Notes: a model not told the origin generated them from the sequence alone. Shown: positions 1 through 7,317, counted from the first letter of the stretch. The stretch: 15,053 nt of DNA from Nitrospira sp. UBA5698 (GCA_002420115.1 DIHK01000055.1:46834-61886), one strand, 5' to 3'. Made by a program: numbers and translations.

Positions 1-462
1 TCGACCTGTCTCAGTTGCGTCCTGAATTTCACCACCGGTTCGAATATCAGTGCCGGCAGCGGTCTGTGGCAGTTCGGCCCTGGTGGAACCATCTCGATCA
101 TCGGGGGAGTCGATTTTTCGGTCGGCTCCGATATCGCAGTCGGCTCCACGTTGCTGACCGGCACCTTCAGCAGCGCGACCGTCAGCGACACCGGCATATT
201 CGAGGTAACCTTTGGATCCTTCACGGACGGGAAACATGCCGATTTGCTGTCGTATTATGGAATGCCGAACGGAAACTATGATGGCTCGCTGACGATTCTC
301 TTCAGCGCCACCAACGGTGCAGGCAACTCCATTGCCAGCACGTCCATCTTCAGCGGCAGTATTGCCAATGCTCCGGCTGCGGTTCCCGTGCCGGCGGGTG
401 CGTGGCTGTTCGGATCCGGATTGCTGGGATTGTATTCAGCGATCCGTCGGAAAATCGGCTGA
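1..462 (+). CDS. PEP-CTERM-type secreted protein, 5' end missing
   Basis: Frame 1 is open from the first base to the stop at 460-462, so the gene begins upstream and 153 residues are visible. The visible part is rich in Gly, Ser, Thr, Ala and Ile, as in beta-rich exported proteins, and no catalytic motif is recognised. The C-terminus has the three-part layout of PEP-CTERM sorting signals: a VPVPAGAWLFGSGLLGL motif plus hydrophobic helix, then the basic end RRKIG. In this family the tail is processed by an exosortase-like membrane protease after Sec export, so the mature protein should be at or outside the outer membrane. The specific function is unknown. The internal ATG at 151 is not a likely start because coding similarity continues upstream of it. 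Confidence 0.85.
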   Translation, partial: STCLSCVLNFTTGSNISAGSGLWQFGPGGTISIIGGVDFSVGSDIAVGSTLLTGTFSSATVSDTGIFEVTFGSFTDGKHADLLSYYGMPNGNYDGSLTILFSATNGAGNSIASTSIFSGSIANAPAAVPVPAGAWLFGSGLLGLYSAIRRKIG

Positions 463-477
463 TAACGAGTGCGGAGT

Positions 478-501
478 CGGCGGGTCCTGTGAGGCCCGCC
501 G
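478..501 (+). terminator. GC-rich hairpin after the first PEP-CTERM gene
   Basis: CGGCGGG (478-484) pairs perfectly with CCCGCCG (495-501) 15 bases after the stop at 462. There is no T-run behind it, so it would be a non-canonical or Rho-assisted terminator. It separates the first gene from the next. Confidence 0.5.
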
Positions 502-589
502 TCCGTCCACCCAGTGGGGATGGTGGGACTCAATTCATGGTCAGGGCGGGATGTCTATCAATTCGCCCTGGTTGGAGAGGGTAAATGCC

Positions 590-1270
590 ATGTTAAAACA
601 ATCTCAAGGAAAGTGCCTCAAGAGGTCCATACCGGGACTGCTCCTCTTATCGGTGCTGTCTGTCTTTTCGGCATCGGCTGAGGCTATGACCGCCTACAAT
701 CTAGACTTTGTGTTTAGCCCGTCGACCGGTGCGGTTCCTCCGATGGGAACCGTGACCTTGACGGATCTCGGAACCAAAGTACGGTTCGATATTGTTAATA
801 ATGCCGGTGCCGGTTCCAAGCTGGATTCGCTCTACTTCAATTTCGCGCATGGATCCACAAACCCAAATCAATTAACGTTCTCAAACGTCAGCGCCGTATC
901 CGGTACCTACCAGACACAATTAGCGCCGACCACCGGCGCGACAATTTCCGGTTTGAAGGCGGATGGTGACGGCTACTTTGACGGGAAGTTTGCCTATCAG
1001 GGCAATAGTTTCCTCGGCAATGGTCAGACGCTGTCGTTTGAACTAGGGGCAACCGGACAGGACCTGGCCGAAAGCGATTTCCATTTCTTCTCACTCCCAG
1101 GTGGAGGATCCGGTAGCTACATCTTGGCTTCTCACATTCAGAATCTGCAACCGGGCGGCACGTCCGCCTGGGTTGGAACGGTGGCCGCCGTGCCGTTGCC
1201 TGGTGCGGCACTGTTATTCCTCAGCGGGTTGTCGAGTTTCGCGCTCCTGCGCAAGCGGAATGCGTCATAG
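590..1270 (+). CDS. Secreted protein with PEP-CTERM-like tail
   Basis: A 226-residue protein. The start at 590 is chosen because GGAGAGG at 574-580 sits 9 nt before it and it opens directly into a signal peptide: basic residues (KRS) around position 10, a Leu/Ser/Val hydrophobic stretch, and a likely cleavage after ASAEA near residue 33. Upstream in-frame ATGs at 317 and 551 would overlap the previous gene or lack a ribosome site. The mature part has many Gly, Ser, Thr and aromatic residues and no recognised enzymatic motif. The C-terminus reads VPLPGAALLFLSGLSSFALL followed by RKRNAS, a recognisable but degenerate PEP-CTERM/VPLPA-type sorting signal. Its similarity to the preceding gene is limited to this tail. 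Probable surface or matrix protein of unknown role. Confidence 0.8.
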   Translation: MLKQSQGKCLKRSIPGLLLLSVLSVFSASAEAMTAYNLDFVFSPSTGAVPPMGTVTLTDLGTKVRFDIVNNAGAGSKLDSLYFNFAHGSTNPNQLTFSNVSAVSGTYQTQLAPTTGATISGLKADGDGYFDGKFAYQGNSFLGNGQTLSFELGATGQDLAESDFHFFSLPGGGSGSYILASHIQNLQPGGTSAWVGTVAAVPLPGAALLFLSGLSSFALLRKRNAS

Positions 1271-1389
1271 CCTCTCCCCTGTGATGGGGAATCTTTCCTC
1301 GGTGAGCGAAACCTGCAGGATCGAAAACATCCTGCCCGTACGTGGTGTGACCGCACGCATCGTAGGTGGAACACCAGCAAATACACCCA

Positions 1390-1425
1390 GAGTGGGGACG
1401 TGCCCAACCAGGCACGTCCCCACTC
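1390..1425 (+). terminator. Perfect 15-bp hairpin upstream of the phosphodiesterase gene
   Basis: GAGTGGGGACGTGCC (1390-1404) is an exact reverse complement of 1411-1425 around the 6-nt loop CAACCA. It lies 120 bases after the stop of the preceding gene and 44 before the next start. It could terminate the upstream transcript, or act as a leader structure or mobile palindromic repeat. No T-run follows it. Confidence 0.5.
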
Positions 1426-1469
1426 AAGGGAGCAGAACACCTAACTGTTTCTTGTGAAAGGAGGTCCAC

Positions 1470-2600
1470 ATGCTTCGCGTCGTGAAAAACCGGATCGTCC
1501 TAGCCCTGACCGCACTGGTCTGTCTGACGGCGATGGGGGCAAGTGCCGACGAAGCAGAACGAGGAGGGCGGCCGTCGTCTGACCAGAATAAGCCCATTGT
1601 CATCGCCCACCGTGGGGCCAGCGGCTATGTACCGGAGCACACGCTGGCGGCCTATGCGATGGCGATTCACCAGGGAGCCGACTTCATTGAGCCGGATCTC
1701 GTCATGACGAAAGACGGCCATCTGATTGCACGCCATGACAACGTGCTGGACCTGACCACCGATGTCTCGACCAGGCCGGAATTCGCCGGACGCAAGACCA
1801 CCAAGACCGTCGACGGGGTTACGGTCACTGGGTGGTTCAGCGAGGATTTCACGCTCGCGGAAATCAAGACGTTGCGAGCCATCGAGCGCATTCCAGGAAA
1901 TCGGCCCGCCAATACGCGATTCGACGGACAGTTCGAAATTCCGACCCTGCAAGAGATCATCGATCTTGCACGGGGTTATGAAAAGATTCTCGATCGCCGT
2001 ATCGGGCTCTATCCGGAGACCAAACATCCGACCTATTTCGACCGACTCGGCCTTTCCTTGGAAGAGCCGTTGGTTAGGGTGCTGCGTCGGAACGGGTACG
2101 AAGGGCGAAACAGTCAGGTCTTCATCCAGTCCTTTGAGATCAACAATCTGCGCAAGTTGAAGACCATGACGAGGATTCCGCTGGTCCAGCTGCTCTGGAT
2201 CGAGGGCAAGCCGTACGATGTGGAAGCCGGGGGTGGGTCGCTCACCTATGAGCAGATGGCAACGCCGGCGGGATTGGCCCAGATCGCCTCGTATGCCAAA
2301 GGTGTCGGTCCTGAGAAGCGCTTCATCATCCCGCTGGATGCGTCGGGGAATCTGGATCCTTCCCGCGCAACCAGCTTTGTCCAGCAGGCCCACGCGGTGG
2401 GGCTCCAGGTGCATCCGTACACCTTCCGCTCGGAGAATGTCTTCTTGCCGACGAATTTCAGGTCATCCGCTGATCCCAACGCATTGGGCGATGGAGCGGG
2501 AGAAATCAAGATCTTCTTGAGGACCGGCATCGATGGGTTCTTTACCGATCAGACGGATCGCGGCATCGTGGCCCGTGAGGCCTTCTTGAAGAACCAGTGA
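1470..2600 (+). CDS. glpQ: Periplasmic glycerophosphodiester phosphodiesterase
   Basis: A 376-residue enzyme of the GDPD family, GlpQ type, which hydrolyses glycerophosphodiesters to glycerol-3-phosphate and an alcohol. An N-terminal signal peptide (hydrophobic residues about 8-22, cleavage near GASA at 23-26) places it in the periplasm or outside. The catalytic core begins with HRGASGYVPEHT, giving His47 and Arg48, followed by the acidic pair E74-P-D76 and the second catalytic His89 in ARHDN. GWFSEDFTLAEIKTL and IPTLQEII are typical of long GlpQ proteins, and DGFFTDQTD near the C-terminus matches the end of the barrel. Length fits the family (E. coli GlpQ is 358 aa). AAAGGAGGT lies just before the ATG. 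The downstream phytase-like gene suggests a shared role in phosphate scavenging; no Pho-box-like repeat was seen upstream. Confidence 0.93.
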   Translation: MLRVVKNRIVLALTALVCLTAMGASADEAERGGRPSSDQNKPIVIAHRGASGYVPEHTLAAYAMAIHQGADFIEPDLVMTKDGHLIARHDNVLDLTTDVSTRPEFAGRKTTKTVDGVTVTGWFSEDFTLAEIKTLRAIERIPGNRPANTRFDGQFEIPTLQEIIDLARGYEKILDRRIGLYPETKHPTYFDRLGLSLEEPLVRVLRRNGYEGRNSQVFIQSFEINNLRKLKTMTRIPLVQLLWIEGKPYDVEAGGGSLTYEQMATPAGLAQIASYAKGVGPEKRFIIPLDASGNLDPSRATSFVQQAHAVGLQVHPYTFRSENVFLPTNFRSSADPNALGDGAGEIKIFLRTGIDGFFTDQTDRGIVAREAFLKNQ

Positions 2601-2604
2601 TTCT

Positions 2605-2677
2605 CCTTCGCCGAATTCCCCGTAGCGTATACTACGGGGATGAAGGCAAGGAAAACCCTCCGTAGCCTTGGCGAAGG
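2605..2677 (+). repeat. Nested inverted repeat between glpQ and the phytase-like gene
   Basis: An outer pair CCTTCGCC (2605-2612) / GGCGAAGG (2670-2677) encloses a perfect hairpin CCCCGTAG (2618-2625) / CTACGGGG (2632-2639) with a 6-nt loop. A further CCGTAG lies at 2660-2665. It starts 5 nt after the glpQ stop, so it may serve as its terminator although no T-run follows. The nested palindromes sharing a CGTAG core also resemble a dispersed intergenic repeat. Confidence 0.5.
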
Positions 2678-2743
2678 GGGTGGAGCTTCATTGAGCACTA
2701 CACTTTCTGAATACTCGACGGTGACTCAACCATTGGAGGTACG

Positions 2744-4177
2744 ATGAAATCTTTGTCTGTTGTGACGACGATCATGGCCCTGGGCGTGATCTGCGCGGCG
2801 ACGGCTCCTGCCGTGCAGGCCGTGCCGGAATTTGTGAATGGTTTGGCGCTGGACGGCGCGTTGCTCGACCGCAGCGGCGGGACCGATGCCAACAACGGGA
2901 GGGTGGGGTACTTCTCCGACCTCTATTACGATGCCAAGAAGAAGGATTGGTATGGCCTCTCTGACCGCGGTCCCGGCGGGGGCTCGCTTGACTACCAGAC
3001 TCGCGTGCAGCGGTTCCGATTAAAGGTCGATAGGGAGACCGGCGCGATCAGCGGCTTCAAAATTCATGAGACCATCATCTTTAAGGATGAGTTCGGCAAT
3101 CCCTTGAATGGATTGGCCCCGAGCCCGACAAACGTGCTCGGCCAGGCCTTCGACCCGGAAGGATTCATCATCGGCCCGTACAATCGCCATTTCTATGTGT
3201 CGGATGAATATGGCCCCTCGCTCTACGAGTTCGATAAGAAGGGGAAACGGGTACGGTCTTTCGTCACGCCGACCAGCCTGATCCCGCGCAGCGCCGCGAA
3301 CATGCCGAACTTTGCCAACGATACCGGCAACAGCGCCGGCAAGCGGACCAACCGGGGATTTGAAGGGCTCGCCATCAGCCCGGATGGGGAATATGTCTAT
3401 GCCATGTTGCAAAGCGCCATGCTGGATGAGGGCGGGGGCAACGGAGTCTGCAACCGCATCGTCAAGTTCAGCACCGCCACCGGCACAGCCCTTGCGCAAT
3501 ATGCCTATCAGATGGAGGGCTCCAGCCAGGGACGCGGAATTTCCGCCTTGTTCGCCGTCAACGATCATGAGTTTCTCGTGCTCGAACGTAACAATCGAGG
3601 CATCGGCGTCGGCGCAGACCTCTCGCCGCCCAACAAGAAACTCTTCAGGATTGATATCACCGGCGCGGTTGATGTTACCGGCGTGCCGTTTTTGCCGACC
3701 GCTTGTCCGACAGGCAAAGTCACGAAAAACCCCGTTCCAGTTCTTGACCTCGCCGCCGATACCCTGCCGGAACTTGGCAACAAGGTTCCTGAGAAATGGG
3801 AAGGACTGGCCGTCGGTCCCCGCGTGAAGGACGGCAGCTACGTGTTGGTGACGGGCACGGACAATGACTATAGCGTGACGCAGAACGCCGGCGGACAGCA
3901 ATTCGACGTGTATTTCCGCATGAGCGATGCCGATCCCTACGCCGGCTCGATTCAGTGCCCGCTGGGGTTGACGACGGGTTGCTTCACGACCGCCGATGTT
4001 GCGGACGGCGTGATCAATGAGCTAATTGAGCTTCCGAACGACGGCAGCTACAAGCTCCTTCCGGGCGTGCTGCACGCCTATAAGGTGTCCGCCGCCGATC
4101 TTGGCGCCTTCATTCGACCAGGCCATCATCACGATCGGCATGACGATGATGACCAAGAGGATGACGACAAGGAGTAA
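2744..4177 (+). CDS. Secreted phytase-like esterase with His/Asp-rich tail
   Basis: A 477-residue exported protein of the 'esterase-like activity of phytase' family. The signal peptide runs to about residue 26 (APAVQA, then VPEF). Family hallmarks visible in order are YFSDLYYD (about 56-63), YGLSDRGPGGG (70-80), FDPEGF, YVSDEYGPSLYEFD, RGFEGLAISPDGEYVYAML, LERNNRG and EKWEGLAVGP, consistent with a beta-propeller fold carrying metal- or phosphate-binding acidic residues. The extreme C-terminus is an unusual run of His, Asp and Glu (GHHHDRHDDDDQEDDDKE), suggesting divalent-cation binding. GGAGG at 2734-2738 sits 5 nt before the ATG. It lies 143 bp after the glpQ-type gene on the same strand, which suggests a shared phosphate-scavenging role. 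True phytase activity is not shown by the sequence. Confidence 0.85.
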   Translation: MKSLSVVTTIMALGVICAATAPAVQAVPEFVNGLALDGALLDRSGGTDANNGRVGYFSDLYYDAKKKDWYGLSDRGPGGGSLDYQTRVQRFRLKVDRETGAISGFKIHETIIFKDEFGNPLNGLAPSPTNVLGQAFDPEGFIIGPYNRHFYVSDEYGPSLYEFDKKGKRVRSFVTPTSLIPRSAANMPNFANDTGNSAGKRTNRGFEGLAISPDGEYVYAMLQSAMLDEGGGNGVCNRIVKFSTATGTALAQYAYQMEGSSQGRGISALFAVNDHEFLVLERNNRGIGVGADLSPPNKKLFRIDITGAVDVTGVPFLPTACPTGKVTKNPVPVLDLAADTLPELGNKVPEKWEGLAVGPRVKDGSYVLVTGTDNDYSVTQNAGGQQFDVYFRMSDADPYAGSIQCPLGLTTGCFTTADVADGVINELIELPNDGSYKLLPGVLHAYKVSAADLGAFIRPGHHHDRHDDDDQEDDDKE

Positions 4178-4211
4178 TCCGAAGCACGGTTATCCACTCG
4201 ATAGTCGGAGA

Positions 4212-4236
4212 GCCGGGGCGCGCCGAGCGCCCCGGC
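4212..4236 (+). terminator. Intrinsic terminator of the phytase-like gene
   Basis: GCCGGGGCGC (4212-4221) pairs perfectly with GCGCCCCGGC (4227-4236) around a 5-nt loop, followed by a pyrimidine-rich stretch (CTTTCTCCTT). It lies 34 bases after the stop at 4177. Confidence 0.75.
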
Positions 4237-4716
4237 GTCGCTTTCTCCTTCCGCAGATCCCAGCTGCTGAAAAGCGACGCAGACCTCCCAATCATCCCGG
4301 TGCATAATAAGCAAATCTTCGCAGGATATTTAACCTGAACCGTCGTGTCGAGCGCCCATCCAATCCTGCTCGACGGCTATTCGGCCAACTACTCCTCAGG
4401 AACGACGCTCGGACTCAAGAAGGACATCATCTGTGGGAGGTATGAGTTCTGGACCTATTGGCGCGTCATCCGCAGGACCGATCTAGTGGGAACCCCGACT
4501 CGGCCTTTCGCATCGAGCAGGAACATGCGACTGTTCTTCAGAAATCTCACCTTCAGGGCTGTTTCTTCTGGTTGAACGGCCGTTGGCGGCTCTTCTCACC
4601 ATCCCTCAGCCCTCTCCTTCCAAGTTTCTACCGCGTTCTCTACCCCAAACGGCACGGAGAAGATCCTAGCCCGCATTATTCACGAGCGCCTCTGCTGCGA
4701 TCAGCGACCAGCTTCA

Positions 4717-4780
4717 AGTTTCACGTTTCGAGTTTCAGGTTATCCGAACACATGAAAGCTTAAACCTGAAACCTGAAACT
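4717..4780. repeat. Inverted repeat built of GTTTCAN heptamers
   Basis: The left arm (4717-4741) consists of successive 7-bp units GTTTCAC, GTTTCGA and GTTTCAG. The right arm (4763-4780) carries the complement as AACCTGA repeated units. About 15 of the last 18 left-arm bases pair with the right arm around a loop of about 21 nt. The heptad periodicity inside a palindrome suggests a dispersed intergenic repeat. Confidence 0.6.
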
Positions 4781-4822
4781 GCCTCTGAATGTTGTGCGTG
4801 AAAGGTGACAGGGGCAAAGCTT

Positions 4823-4858
4823 GTAAAGCGTATCTCGTTCGGGATTCAGACGCTTCAC
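4823..4858. repeat. Short inverted repeat GTRAAGCGT / ACGCTTCAC
   Basis: GTAAAGCGT (4823-4831) and ACGCTTCAC (4850-4858) pair at 8 of 9 positions around an 18-nt loop. A further CGCTTCACG-like run follows at about 4872-4880. Together with the heptamer element it makes a small repeat cluster. Confidence 0.45.
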
Positions 4859-5269
4859 GCCTCACATGATCCGCTTCACGAGGAATGTGGTCTCGCCACG
4901 ACCCGCCATGAATCATCCGGGCTAGCAGGTGCGGACTCGCGTGATCCGGCACTGAAGTCATTCGACTACATCCAGATGGCAGAACTCGGGCCTTGGTTAG
5001 GCTCAGCATTCGTGTGACAGCTCCCGAAAATCCGCAGCAGGACTGTCGGATCAGTTCATTCTGATGCATAGGTATGGAAATTGTACTTCCAGTCGTTCTG
5101 AAGCGCCACATTCGACGATCACCCAACGAGTCGATCATCAGAAGAACATCTAAACTTAAGAGAGAATTTACACGTTCTGAACCCATATATTACGCTGATG
5201 TTCTCCACGGCCTGTATCAAGGGACCGCCGCAATAAGAACCTGTTACATGCGGTTGGTGTCGTGCTGAA

Positions 5270-5434
5270 ATGATGGCGCAGCCGGATTTGAAGGGGTGGG
5301 CGGCTAATGACGACGGTACGTTAAAGCCGGGCCGGTTCCAAGCAATCGGGGACCTTGTCCCATCGATCGAATGGCTTGGAATCGTGTCCACGGCGCCGGA
5401 CGAGATTAGCGCGGTGGACCACGTGAAATGTTGA
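5270..5434 (+). pseudogene. Decayed fragment of the 203-aa PEP-CTERM family
   Basis: The frame starting at 5270 reads MMAQPDLKGWAANDD, then GTLKPGRFQAIGDLVPSI. This aligns with the mature N-terminus of the proteins at 6251 and 8318: MMSQLELTGGAVNYD, then GTLKLGQFQAIGELIPSI. Eight of 15 and 14 of 18 residues are identical. An in-frame block of 14 residues (GKYHAMMDRVLGQE in the intact copies) is missing between the two parts. No signal peptide lies upstream (a stop codon occurs at 5234-5236 in this frame). After PSI similarity is lost and the frame stops at 5432-5434, so the rest, including the sorting tail, is gone. This is a remnant of a third family member in tandem with the two intact ones. 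Too short to be a working protein. Confidence 0.75.
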
Positions 5435-5749
5435 TTCCTCGCTTCCCCTGTAAACGCCATGATCCCTTTTCAGCCGAGAAGGGCTGCATGTCGAGCATCT
5501 CGTCAGACTCATTCAGTCACCATTATGTGTCGCACCCTCACTCTCTCGCGGGCGCGAGAACTTGCCGTTGCCTGTTCCGTCTGTCGATACCTCACACCCG
5601 TACATCCTCGTGCCAGTTGAAGACTGGGAAGAGACATACGGAGGTCTTGGTGGTCGGCATCGGTGAGTGGAGAGCCCGTTGTGTGCCTCTGAAGCTCCAT
5701 GAGACAAGCGTAGAATCGAAGGACATACGTAATACACGTCATACAACAA

Positions 5750-5786
5750 TCACTCGTCGATCGAGAGGAGCTCAATCGACGAGTGA
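5750..5786. terminator. Strong 12-bp hairpin with pre-stem
   Basis: TCACTCGTCGAT (5750-5761) is an exact reverse complement of ATCGACGAGTGA (5775-5786). A 3-bp inner extension GAG/CTC lies after one mismatch. No intact gene ends nearby on either strand, so it either ends an unrecognised transcript, insulates the promoter at 5848, or is a repeat element. Confidence 0.5.
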
Positions 5787-5847
5787 ATCTGTTTGAATCA
5801 GAGCCGCTATCAAGGAGATCAACTTCGTCTAGTTAAATCAACGCACC

Positions 5848-5877
5848 TTGATATCAACAAGAAAAGTTAATTATAAT
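5848..5877 (+). promoter_or_regulatory. Candidate sigma-70-type promoter
   Basis: TTGATA (5848-5853) and TATAAT (5872-5877) are separated by 18 bp in an AT-rich island, giving 5/6 and 6/6 consensus matches. Transcription would start near 5884, about 365 nt upstream of the paralog gene at 6251. That implies a long leader or an intervening small RNA. Confidence 0.6.
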
Positions 5878-6250
5878 TTAATAGAAGACCAATCCTTTCT
5901 TAACACTTCCAGTTTCCATCTCCCGTATAACTTGCCGCATAAGACTCAGGTGTTATCACGAGCTAACAACTTGTAGTTGTTCTCAATTAGTGTGTCACTG
6001 TCACAGCGCAGGACACATTGTAACGGTGAAGTCCGGATGTCTTGAGGCAGAGCACAAGAGATTCTGCTCATCGGGCGTTCTGAGTGAGCGCACAGTCGGT
6101 TTTGTGGCGTAATCAAAGGTCGTCCTGATCTGTGAGTAGGCTTGAGGGGAGGTGATGCGGGTCAGACAGTCTGAGGTGCAGTCAATGAAATCATGACATC
6201 AACGAACAGGCAGTATTGGAATGCGTCTCTGTAAGGAAGGGAGGTCTATC

Positions 6251-6862
6251 ATGAAGCGATTCGTTTTGTTCTTGGCAATCGGGTTGACCGGAATCGCATT
6301 GTCAGTAGTTGAGCCGGTGCACGCAGCGATGATGTCCCAGTTGGAATTGACGGGCGGGGCCGTCAACTATGATGGGAAGTACCACGCGATGATGGATCGG
6401 GTACTGGGCCAAGAAGGTACGCTCAAGCTGGGCCAGTTTCAGGCCATCGGTGAGTTGATCCCCTCCATCGACAAGGCGTGCGAGACCTATTCGCTCTTCA
6501 CCTCCGGGTTTAGCGGCGAGGCCGCTCCCACGGCCACGATTTCGGGATCTTCCATCTCTATCGACTTATCCTCACTGTTCTTCGGGGTCAGTCGAGGGGA
6601 TTCTTACAAGACATGGAATATCGGGGAGCTGGCGACGGGGCAGTACAACCCGGAGACGAAGGAGTTCACCGTGTCGTGGGACCATATGTTCGACGGTGGG
6701 AAGCATGAGGGACTGGCGACGTTCTTCCTGAAGGGGATTGCGGAGATGGGGACCCAGCCGGTGGCGATTCCAGCCAGTCTCGTGCTCTATGCGACGGGGC
6801 TCTTTGGGGTCGGTTCGCTCACCTGGTGGCGGAAACGGATGAGTGTCCTGGCTGCTGCCTAG
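6251..6862 (+). CDS. PEP-CTERM-type secreted protein, paralog A
   Basis: A 203-residue protein. The start at 6251 follows GGAAGGGAGGT and opens straight into a signal peptide (MKR, hydrophobic residues 4-20, likely cleavage after VHAA at residue 26); an upstream ATG at 6221 lacks these features. The mature part begins MMSQLELTGGAVNYDGKYHA and contains GTLKLGQFQAIGELIPSIDK, TATISGSSISIDLSSLFFG and TGQYNPETKEFTVSWDH. The tail PVAIPASLVLYATGLFGVG followed by WWRKR is a variant PEP-CTERM sorting signal. It is nearly identical to the protein at 8318, with roughly 15 differences over the 177 residues after the signal peptide. The ArsR-type gene follows after 53 nt without an obvious terminator, so the two may be cotranscribed. 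Function unknown; probably surface-exposed. Confidence 0.88.
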   Translation: MKRFVLFLAIGLTGIALSVVEPVHAAMMSQLELTGGAVNYDGKYHAMMDRVLGQEGTLKLGQFQAIGELIPSIDKACETYSLFTSGFSGEAAPTATISGSSISIDLSSLFFGVSRGDSYKTWNIGELATGQYNPETKEFTVSWDHMFDGGKHEGLATFFLKGIAEMGTQPVAIPASLVLYATGLFGVGSLTWWRKRMSVLAAA

Positions 6863-6915
6863 GGACGGCCCGTTGTCATTGGTCGAAATCAGACGTTAGC
6901 TGATTGGGGGGCTCG

Positions 6916-7317
6916 ATGTACGAATCACGGACGATACGTACCAAATCGAATAAGCGAACCAAGGGCGTGCGATTCTTTCACGCCTTGTCGGATGAGTTGC
7001 GAGTGCTGATTCTCGAACAGCTTCGCAACGGAGAGCAATGTGTCTACACGCTTACGCAAACGTTCAACACCGGCCAATCACGCTTGTCCTTTCATCTCCG
7101 CGTGCTGAAGGAGGCCGGCTTGGTGATCGACCGTCCGGAAGGGCGATCGGTCTATTACACGCTCAACCATAAAGCAATCCGGGAAGCCGAAGCCATCATC
7201 ACTCGGCTGAAGGGCGAGCACTCGCCCCTGGCATCGACCTCTTCTTCCACCGCCGTCTATGTGGAACCCTTGAGGGTACCGGCATACGAAGCGGGACCAG
7301 AACAGGGTTCCGCATGA
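6916..7317 (+). CDS. ArsR-type winged-helix transcriptional regulator
   Basis: A 133-residue DNA-binding protein. The ATG at 6916 has GGGGGG at 6906-6911 in ribosome-site position; a TTG at 6904 lies within that motif and is less likely. The core FFHALSDELRVLILEQLRNGEQC (about 20-42), the recognition-helix region TGQSRLSFHLRVLKEAGLV (52-70) and the wing DRPEGRSVYYTLN (72-84) match the ArsR/SmtB fold. The alpha3 metal motif ELCVCDL of classical metal sensors appears as EQCVYTL with a single Cys42, so the classical thiol metal site is absent and the signal sensed is unknown. The C-terminal 30 residues are low complexity. It sits between the two paralogs, likely in a unit with paralog A, and is a candidate local regulator of the PEP-CTERM genes. 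Confidence 0.85.
   Translation: MYESRTIRTKSNKRTKGVRFFHALSDELRVLILEQLRNGEQCVYTLTQTFNTGQSRLSFHLRVLKEAGLVIDRPEGRSVYYTLNHKAIREAEAIITRLKGEHSPLASTSSSTAVYVEPLRVPAYEAGPEQGSA

Larger units (their letters stand above)
4237..5269. other. Gene-poor intergenic region with repeats
   Basis: About 1 kb in which no reading frame has a convincing ribosome site, signal or family motif. Short open frames on both strands (for example 4345-4575 plus and 4740-5186 minus) have low-complexity or repeat-derived composition and overlap the inverted repeats at 4717-4780 and 4823-4858. A 7-bp inverted repeat GTCGAGC/GCTCGAC lies at 4347-4374. It may be decayed coding DNA plus intergenic repeats. Confidence 0.6.
5435..6250. 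other. Gene-free stretch and long leader before the first paralog
   Basis: No convincing gene. The part up to about 5745 has only short, overlapping, low-quality frames. It is followed by a strong hairpin (5750-5786), an AT-rich segment with a promoter (5848-5877), and about 370 nt of apparent leader with small hairpins: AACAAC/GTTGTT at 5965-5981, and GTGTC/GACAC around 5992-6015. No known riboswitch class was recognised. Confidence 0.5.

Noticed and set aside
317..589. Longer version of the second PEP-CTERM gene starting at 317
   Set aside because: It would overlap the upstream gene in another frame and hide the signal peptide; the start at 590 has a ribosome site and an immediate signal sequence.
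1500..2414. 304-aa open frame on the minus strand inside glpQ
   Set aside because: Shadow of the strongly supported plus-strand enzyme; Arg-rich composition and no family features.
3020..3901. 293-aa minus-strand open frame within the phytase-like gene
   Set aside because: Antisense shadow of a gene with clear family motifs and a signal peptide.
5522..5670. Possible remnant of a Phd/YefM-like antitoxin (words such as LTLSRAREL and ILVPVEDWEE)
   Set aside because: The two words lie in different frames, the resemblance is short, and no toxin gene is nearby; cannot be supported by eye.
5865..5882. TAAT words at 11-bp spacing around the TATAAT promoter
   Set aside because: In such AT-rich DNA this spacing is easily due to chance; not counted as a Pho-box-like site.
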